Part shown: positions 6,479-10,620 of the stretch, piece by piece
How the letters are laid out: every line of letters starts with the position of its first letter
Position numbering within the stretch: position 1 is the stretch's first letter
Origin: Chloroflexota bacterium
Lineage (GTDB): Bacteria > Chloroflexota > Limnocylindria > Limnocylindrales > CSP1-4
Assembly: GCA_013696945.1 (NCBI GenBank)
Contig: JACCXQ010000308.1
Location: forward strand, 1 to 10,620
Length of the DNA: 10,620 nt
Direction of reading: 5' to 3'
Program-made: the position numbers and the translations under genes
Notes under the pieces: generated by a model
What the model was told of the DNA's origin: nothing
Seen by the model: the letters and a program-made list of their open reading frames with translations, nothing else
The model's database searches: none

Positions 6479-7114
6479 TCATGGGAGCAGTGCGGCGATG
6501 ATGCCGCCCGCGATGAGGATCGGGCCGAATGGGATCGCCGACCGTAGCCCCAGCCGGCGCGTCAGGATCAGCGCGACCAGGATCACCGACGACGCCGCCG
6601 ACGCAAGAAGGAACCCCGCGAACAGCCGACTGACCCCGGACATCAGGCCCAGGCTCACGGCGAGCTTGACATCGCCCATCCCCAGGCCGCCGCCGAGCAG
6701 ACGGTTCGTGGCGAGCAGGAAGATCGGTGCGCCGATGCCGGCCGCGATGCCGCTGACGACGCCGAGATCCTTGCCCGCCAGCAGCGGATCCCAGCCAAGG
6801 ATGAGCATCGCGAGCGAGAAGCCGATCAGCGGCAGCGTCACGACATCCGGCAGGAGCCGCTGGTCGAGGTCCGTCGCCATGAGCACGACGAGCGCCGCGA
6901 AGTAGATGCCGAGGACGATGAGGTCTCGGGGGTCGTTCCAACGAGCGAGGAGCGCGACGAACGCGACGGCGCCTCCGATCACGACTGCGATCGTCCGCCA
7001 GTCGACCCGCCGGACCTGCTCCGTTTCATGGTCGGGCCAGCGCGCGGCAAGACGATCGGCGATGGCACCCAGCAGAGCACCGGACGTTGCGGCGAGAAGC
7101 GCGGCGAGCGACAT
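6479..7114 (-). CDS. A24-family prepilin peptidase, short form without the methylase domain
   Basis: This integral membrane aspartyl protease should cleave the leader peptide of type IV pilin-like proteins. Counted from ATG 7112-7114, the 211-residue product has six or seven hydrophobic segments and both catalytic motifs: ATDLDQRLLPD with D82, and GMGDVKLA with D148. The end has the I-P-F-G-P element usual in the family. The N-terminal Cys-rich domain linked to N-methylation in bifunctional PilD-type enzymes is missing: the first hydrophobic segment runs into R-L-A-A-R-W-P and then straight to the peptidase core. A GTG start at 7175-7177 would add 21 polar residues before the first membrane segment and is less likely. 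No pilin or pilus assembly gene is in the window. The substrate is therefore unknown. Confidence 0.88.
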   Translation of the reverse strand: MSLAALLAATSGALLGAIADRLAARWPDHETEQVRRVDWRTIAVVIGGAVAFVALLARWNDPRDLIVLGIYFAALVVLMATDLDQRLLPDVVTLPLIGFSLAMLILGWDPLLAGKDLGVVSGIAAGIGAPIFLLATNRLLGGGLGMGDVKLAVSLGLMSGVSRLFAGFLLASAASSVILVALILTRRLGLRSAIPFGPILIAGGIIAALLP

Positions 7115-7178
7115 CAGGGCACGGTCATGCCGCGGCTCGGCTGGACATGGACCCAAGTGTGCAGTGCGGTGCGGCACC

Positions 7179-7264
7179 CGGTCGACCGCCCGATGGTCTT
7201 GGGAGTCGCGGCGCTCGGCGTGGCGTTAAGCGTGTGGTGAGTGCCTGTTGGCCCCAACGTACGT
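7179..7264. promoter_or_regulatory. Palindromes in the divergent intergenic region (candidate operators)
   Basis: Between the divergent prepilin peptidase and HTH genes are three perfect palindromes: CGGTCGACCG (7179-7188), GTTGGCCCCAAC (7247-7258, 5-bp arms around CC) and ACGTACGT (7257-7264). The last two sit 16-33 bp before the ATG of the HTH gene, where an autoregulatory operator would be expected. Short palindromes are common by chance in GC-rich DNA. No convincing -35/-10 pair was found here on either strand. Confidence 0.22.
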
Positions 7265-7279
7265 GCCATCTCGCAACCT

Positions 7280-8077
7280 ATGTCGATGGACGTGCTGCGG
7301 ATCGGACTGATCATCCGCACTCTCCGGCGGCGGCGTGGATGGCGGCAGGTCGACCTCGCCGCGGCGGCGGGCGTCAGCCAGTCCACGGTCTCGGATGCCG
7401 AGCGAGGCCATCTCGACGGGCTGTCGGTGCGAGCGATCCGGCAGCTCCTGAACGCGGTCGGGGCATCGCTACAGCTCGAGGTCCGTTGGCGAGGTGGAGC
7501 GCTGGACCGGCTCATGGACGAGCGACACTCCCGTCTTGCCGGCTCATGCGCGAGCCGACTGATCCGCTGGGACTGGGTCGTGGTGCCCGAGGTCTCCTAT
7601 GCGCGGTATGGAGAGCGAGGATCGATCGACCTCCTCGGGTGGCACCCATCGACGGCGAGCCTGTTGGTGGTCGAGATCAAGTCGGAAGTCACGTCGATCG
7701 AGGGGACCCTTCGGAAGCTCGACGAGAAGGCTCGGCTGGCCATCTCCATCGCCCGGGAGCGCTTCGCGTGGCGGACGGACCACCTCGGAGTCGTGCTCGT
7801 CATCGCGGATGGAGCGACCGATCGTCGCCGGGTCGCCATGCACGGCGCGCTCTTCGATGCGGCCCTGCCAGCACGAGGATCTCGTCTGCGGGCGTGGCTA
7901 CGCCATCCAACGGGACCCCTCCGAGGCATCTGGTTCCTGGCGCTACCGCGCCGACGCGATGGCGCAGACCGCAGTGCGACACCAGTCCGGGTCCGATGTG
8001 TCGCGCCGTGCGACCACCACGGGCGGCGAGCGACGGGCGATGATCCACCGCGTACCGGCCACGTCGGTGATAAGTGA
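7280..8077 (+). CDS. XRE-type helix-turn-helix protein with C-terminal PD-(D/E)XK nuclease-like domain
   Basis: Positions are counted from GTG 7241 (278 residues). Residues 22-72 form an XRE/Cro-type HTH: I-R-x-L-R-R-R-R-G-W-R-Q, A-A-x-A-G-V-S-Q-S-T-V-S-D-A-E-R-G, then a helix ending at the N-A-V-G-A turn. Residues about 100-200 fit a PD-(D/E)XK core: E117 in P-E-V-S-Y, D130 in G-S-I-D-L-L, and E145-x-K147 in L-L-V-V-E-I-K-S-E, followed by a helix with D-E-K-A-R-L-A. The last 45 residues are polar and look disordered. I chose ATG 7280-7282, which places the start just before the conserved HTH; GTG 7241 would add 13 residues. HTH proteins with this kind of second domain occur in actinobacteria and Chloroflexota, usually annotated only as regulators. 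It may bind DNA site-specifically and cut or only recognise it; no partner methylase or antitoxin is adjacent. Confidence 0.8.
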   Translation: MSMDVLRIGLIIRTLRRRRGWRQVDLAAAAGVSQSTVSDAERGHLDGLSVRAIRQLLNAVGASLQLEVRWRGGALDRLMDERHSRLAGSCASRLIRWDWVVVPEVSYARYGERGSIDLLGWHPSTASLLVVEIKSEVTSIEGTLRKLDEKARLAISIARERFAWRTDHLGVVLVIADGATDRRRVAMHGALFDAALPARGSRLRAWLRHPTGPLRGIWFLALPRRRDGADRSATPVRVRCVAPCDHHGRRATGDDPPRTGHVGDK

Positions 8078-8079
8078 GA

Positions 8080-8110
8080 GATCGGCGTGGCCCCGCTGTC
8101 TTCGCCGATC
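8080..8110. terminator. Hairpin just after the HTH gene, possible bidirectional terminator
   Basis: GATCGGCG (8080-8087) and CGCCGATC (8103-8110) form a perfect 8-bp stem with a 15-nt loop, starting 2 nt after the TGA of the HTH gene. It sits in the gap between two convergent genes, where a terminator is expected. No T-run follows on either strand, and the loop is long for an intrinsic terminator. The rest of the 265-bp convergent gap (to 8342) shows no gene or RNA that I can support. Confidence 0.35.
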
Positions 8111-8342
8111 AGGTCCGGTCCACCTCGAGCGTGGGATCGACGACTCCAACGCCGACAAGGTCGTCCCGACATCCGGGCCACGCCGTCTGGCGGGCCGGTC
8201 CCCCGCCCACGACCGACGTGACCGATATCTGAAGATCCCGGAGGGATGCGCCGCCTGGAACCGGCGAACTCGGCGACCGCCAGCGCCGCGCGCCCCGCGC
8301 GACCGCGTGCTTCTCGCCCGACCCCGCCCTCGAGCCGCGCAG

Positions 8343-9854
8343 CTACGCCCCGTTGAGTGCCAGTTCGACGAGCGTGGCGTGCGACACGCCGGTCGCGCCG
8401 CGGGCTCCCCACGGCATGTTCTTGCGGAGGTAGGCGGTCCCGGCGATGTCGAGATGCGCCCACGGCCGCGTCACGAACTCGCGCAGGAAGAGGCCGCTCT
8501 TGATGAGCGAGCCCTCGGGCGACGAGGAGTTCTGGAGGTCGGCGTACCAGCTCTCCATCTCGGCCTTGTAGTCGTCGATGAGTGGGATCTGCCAGTAGCG
8601 CTCGCCCTGCCGCTCGCCCGCGGCGCTCACCTCGTCCCACCAGGCCTGCGGCGTGCCGAAGCCGCCGGTGATGAGCTTCCCGAAGGCGCGCTCCACGGCG
8701 CCGGTCAGTGTCGCAACGTCCACAAGGTGCGTGGCGCCCTGCTGCTCTGCCCAGGTAAGGGCGTCACCGAGGATGAGCCGGCCCTCTGCGTCGGTATTGT
8801 TGACCTCGACGACCTTGCCATTCAGCGCGCGGACCACATCGCCGGGTCGCGTCGAATGCGGACCCGGCATGTTCTCCACGGCCGGCGCGACCGCCATCAG
8901 CGGCAGTCCGGGCGCCAGTCGAGCGACGGTGGCCATCGCCGCAAGCACCGTGCAGGCGCCCGTCTTGTCCATCTTCATCTCTTCCATCCGGTCGGATGGC
9001 TTGATGCTGATGCCGCCGGAATCGAACGTGACGCCCTTCCCGACCATCGCCAACAGCCGGCCGTTCGACCCGGTGTGCCCCGCCCCGCCCGAGCGCAGGC
9101 TTATGAACCGCGGCGGATTGTCACTGCCCCGGCCGACCGCCATGAACATCCCCATGCCCAGCTCCGCGGCTTGCTCCGGGCCAAGGATCGTCGCAGCCAG
9201 CCCGTGCTCGGCGGCGATCGCCGACGCCTCGTCGGCCAGGACATCGGGGCTCACGTCGTTGCTCGAGCGCTGGGCGAGCCGGCGCGCGCGGTTGCCGCCC
9301 TCACCGATGATCGCGCCGCGCTCGGCGGCTGCACCAAGGGCCTTGAGGTCACCGTCGACCACGCAGAGGATCAGCTCGTCGAGCTGCGGCGGGACCTCTC
9401 GTTCGATGTCCTCGCGGTAGATGGCGTACGGATCGGCCATCCCCTCGACCACGCCACGCGCGACGAGCTCCACGAGTGCGGCGGCGCCGACCCCATCCGT
9501 CTCCGCTAGCGAAGAAGGAAGCCAGACGGCGAGCCGGCCGACCGATACACCGATGAGCCGCCGCATCAGAGCTCCGCCGATGCGCGGCGCGGTCACCCGG
9601 GTCTGCTCGCCGAGTACTCCGATGCCCATCCCCAGCACCCAGTCGACTCCGGTCTCACCGCCACCCGCGAGCATCGCCGACCGCCAGGCCTTGCCATCGA
9701 GCTCACCGATCGCCCGGTAGGAGCCCAACGACCCGCCCAGTCGGCGGTCAAGCTCGGCTAGCAGCTCGTCGGAGGGCGCGTCGCTCGTGATGGGGACCGC
9801 GAGTATGTCGGCTTCGACGTCCCACGGACGTGCAGCAACGACACGGACCTGCAT
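8343..9854 (-). CDS. pepA: Leucyl aminopeptidase, M17 family
   Basis: This cytosolic di-metal exopeptidase removes N-terminal residues from peptides. Its 503-residue length is normal for the family. The N-terminal regulatory domain spans about 1-165 and the catalytic domain about 180-503. All metal and catalytic residues are visible: K273 and D278 in VGKGVTFDSGG, K285 in ISIKP, D296 in MKMDKTGA, and D355, E357 and R359 in the NTDAEGRL signature. The usual N-M-x-S-G-x-A-x-x-P-G-D loop reads NMPGPHSTRPGD here, and M/G after D296 is K-T. The start is ATG 9852-9854 with a good ribosome binding site. The unrecognised helical gene upstream ends 37 bp before, so the two are likely co-transcribed. 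Some PepA proteins also bind DNA, but nothing here speaks for that. Confidence 0.96.
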   Translation of the reverse strand: MQVRVVAARPWDVEADILAVPITSDAPSDELLAELDRRLGGSLGSYRAIGELDGKAWRSAMLAGGGETGVDWVLGMGIGVLGEQTRVTAPRIGGALMRRLIGVSVGRLAVWLPSSLAETDGVGAAALVELVARGVVEGMADPYAIYREDIEREVPPQLDELILCVVDGDLKALGAAAERGAIIGEGGNRARRLAQRSSNDVSPDVLADEASAIAAEHGLAATILGPEQAAELGMGMFMAVGRGSDNPPRFISLRSGGAGHTGSNGRLLAMVGKGVTFDSGGISIKPSDRMEEMKMDKTGACTVLAAMATVARLAPGLPLMAVAPAVENMPGPHSTRPGDVVRALNGKVVEVNNTDAEGRLILGDALTWAEQQGATHLVDVATLTGAVERAFGKLITGGFGTPQAWWDEVSAAGERQGERYWQIPLIDDYKAEMESWYADLQNSSSPEGSLIKSGLFLREFVTRPWAHLDIAGTAYLRKNMPWGARGATGVSHATLVELALNGA

Positions 9855-9863
9855 GGGCGAACA

Positions 9864-9869
9864 CTCCTC
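9864..9869 (-). promoter_or_regulatory. Ribosome binding site of pepA
   Basis: GAGGAG on the minus strand lies 9 nt before the pepA ATG and is the clearest Shine-Dalgarno in the window. It fixes the start at 9854. It sits in the 37-bp gap after the upstream gene. Confidence 0.7.
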
Positions 9870-9891
9870 ACCGGGGCTTGCGGGCGGTGGG

Positions 9892-10620
9892 TCAGTCTAC
9901 CGTCAGGGCCTGGTCGCGGACCGTGCCTCGCGCACGCTCGATCGCGACGAGAGCGTCGGTGAGGCCAGGCTCGGCGACCTCGGTGACGATGATCACGAAA
10001 GCGTCGCTCTCGGCGGGGAGTGCCGCCTGCGCAGCGCGGACACCGGCCAGCGCCGCCTGGGTCTCGACCGTGGCCATGCCACCGGATGCGTCCAGCAGCT
10101 CGTAGAGCCGGCGCAGGGCCGCGTCGTAGTCGGCGGCACGGACCATCCAGGCATCGAGTGTCGGCACTGGCGCCCGTTCCGCGACCCGGTCACGCAGCGC
10201 GCCCACACCTGCCAGCTCGGAATCCGCGGAATCAAGCGCGGCGAGTGCATCCGCGTAGCGCTCACGTCGTGCGAGGGTCGTCGCCTCGAAGACCTTGTCG
10301 TCATGGCGCATGATCGCATCGATGACGAGACCGGCACCGGAGACCACACCCGCCAACGAGGCCCAGGGGCCGGTGACCTCCACGGCCGCCCCGATCGCGT
10401 CGGCCGATGCAGCGAGGCGCTGCTGATTCGCAAAGCTCAAGCGCGCCCCGTCGATCGTGGCGACGAGGTGGTCGCGTGCCTGGCCAAGGTCGTCGGCAGC
10501 GAGCCCCGCGGCCACAACAGCTGCGTCTCCGTCCGCGATCGCCTCGCGCGCGACCTGCGTGTCCAGCGCGCGGAGCCCCCGGCTGGCGTTGCGTGCCGCT
10601 GCCGCCACCGTGTCCAGGTC
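9892..10620 (-). CDS. Ala-rich, helical protein of unknown function, N-terminus outside the window
   Basis: I do not recognise this protein. The frame is open to the right edge and ends at TGA 9892-9894, giving at least 242 residues. An internal GTG at 10606-10608 exists, but the frame continues past it (D-L-D-T before it), so the true start is probably beyond the window. The visible part is almost all alpha-helical and Ala/Leu/Asp/Arg-rich, with several A-x-x-A-L-x-x-A-like heptad patterns, a short hydrophobic stretch (W-A-S-L-A-G-V-V-S-G-A-G-L-V-I-D-A-I), and a single beta-like F-V-I-I-V-T-E-V near the end. No Cys and no enzyme motif is seen. A helical-bundle extracytoplasmic or structural protein with a missing N-terminal anchor is plausible. 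It lies 37 bp upstream of pepA on the same strand. Confidence 0.65.
   Translation of the reverse strand, partial: DLDTVAAAARNASRGLRALDTQVAREAIADGDAAVVAAGLAADDLGQARDHLVATIDGARLSFANQQRLAASADAIGAAVEVTGPWASLAGVVSGAGLVIDAIMRHDDKVFEATTLARRERYADALAALDSADSELAGVGALRDRVAERAPVPTLDAWMVRAADYDAALRRLYELLDASGGMATVETQAALAGVRAAQAALPAESDAFVIIVTEVAEPGLTDALVAIERARGTVRDQALTVD

Noticed and set aside
7280..8077. The HTH/nuclease gene as part of a restriction-modification or toxin-antitoxin system
   Set aside because: There is no methylase, specificity subunit, toxin or antitoxin-sized partner next to it; the neighbours are a prepilin peptidase and pepA, both housekeeping.
8111..8342. A small gene or RNA in the gap between the HTH gene and pepA
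   Set aside because: No frame with a plausible start and coding bias, no tRNA cloverleaf pattern and no conserved RNA motif could be recognised.
7599..9509. A 636-codon open frame on the plus strand
   Set aside because: It runs antisense to pepA and across the end of the HTH gene in another frame, and its composition is Arg/His/Pro-rich. pepA, with an intact M17 signature, explains the region; such long antisense frames are usual in GC-rich DNA.
9892..10620. Assignment of the right-edge protein to DUF4012
   Set aside because: The Ala-rich helical style is similar, but I could not see that family's conserved segments and the N-terminus is missing, so I left it unnamed.

Overview
The window is high-GC, gene-dense bacterial DNA, with G or C at most third codon positions and frequent GTG starts. 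Proline/serine/threonine stalks built from PSPS and PTPEP units, a short-form nicotinate phosphoribosyltransferase, and a mix of Chloroflexota-like and actinobacterial-like proteins suggest an uncultured Chloroflexota lineage, possibly soil or freshwater. An actinobacterium cannot be excluded. This is inference from protein style; there is no rRNA or marker gene. No CRISPR array, tRNA, insertion sequence or phage gene is visible.

Layout. Bases 1-140 (+) hold the end of a probable Nudix hydrolase that converges on the minus-strand block. That block runs from 7114 down to 144 and reads, in order of transcription: a short A24 prepilin peptidase; an EnvC-like M23 peptidase with coiled coils; glgC (ADP-glucose synthesis); a YbjN-like protein whose start codon abuts the glgC stop; pncB (NAD salvage); a small TPR protein; and a membrane-anchored protein with a long stalk and what looks like a duplicated beta domain. 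The best promoter in the window (TTGCGC, 17 bp, TATCAT) lies in front of the M23 gene. The glgC and stalk-protein genes each have a -10-like hexamer 7 nt before the start codon, which hints at leaderless transcripts.

At 7280-8077 (+) is a helix-turn-helix protein with a C-terminal PD-(D/E)XK nuclease-like core, transcribed divergently from the prepilin peptidase. Its intergenic region contains several short palindromes. It converges on pepA (M17 leucyl aminopeptidase, minus strand), with a hairpin just after its stop codon. Upstream of pepA, and probably co-transcribed with it, is an unrecognised Ala-rich helical protein that runs off the right edge.

Most of the window is housekeeping and envelope biology: glycogen precursor supply, NAD salvage, cell-wall remodelling and peptide turnover. 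The items most worth a second look are the HTH plus nuclease-fold protein, the glgC/YbjN-like coupling, and the stalked protein with duplicated domains. I see no convincing multi-gene defence or mobile system.
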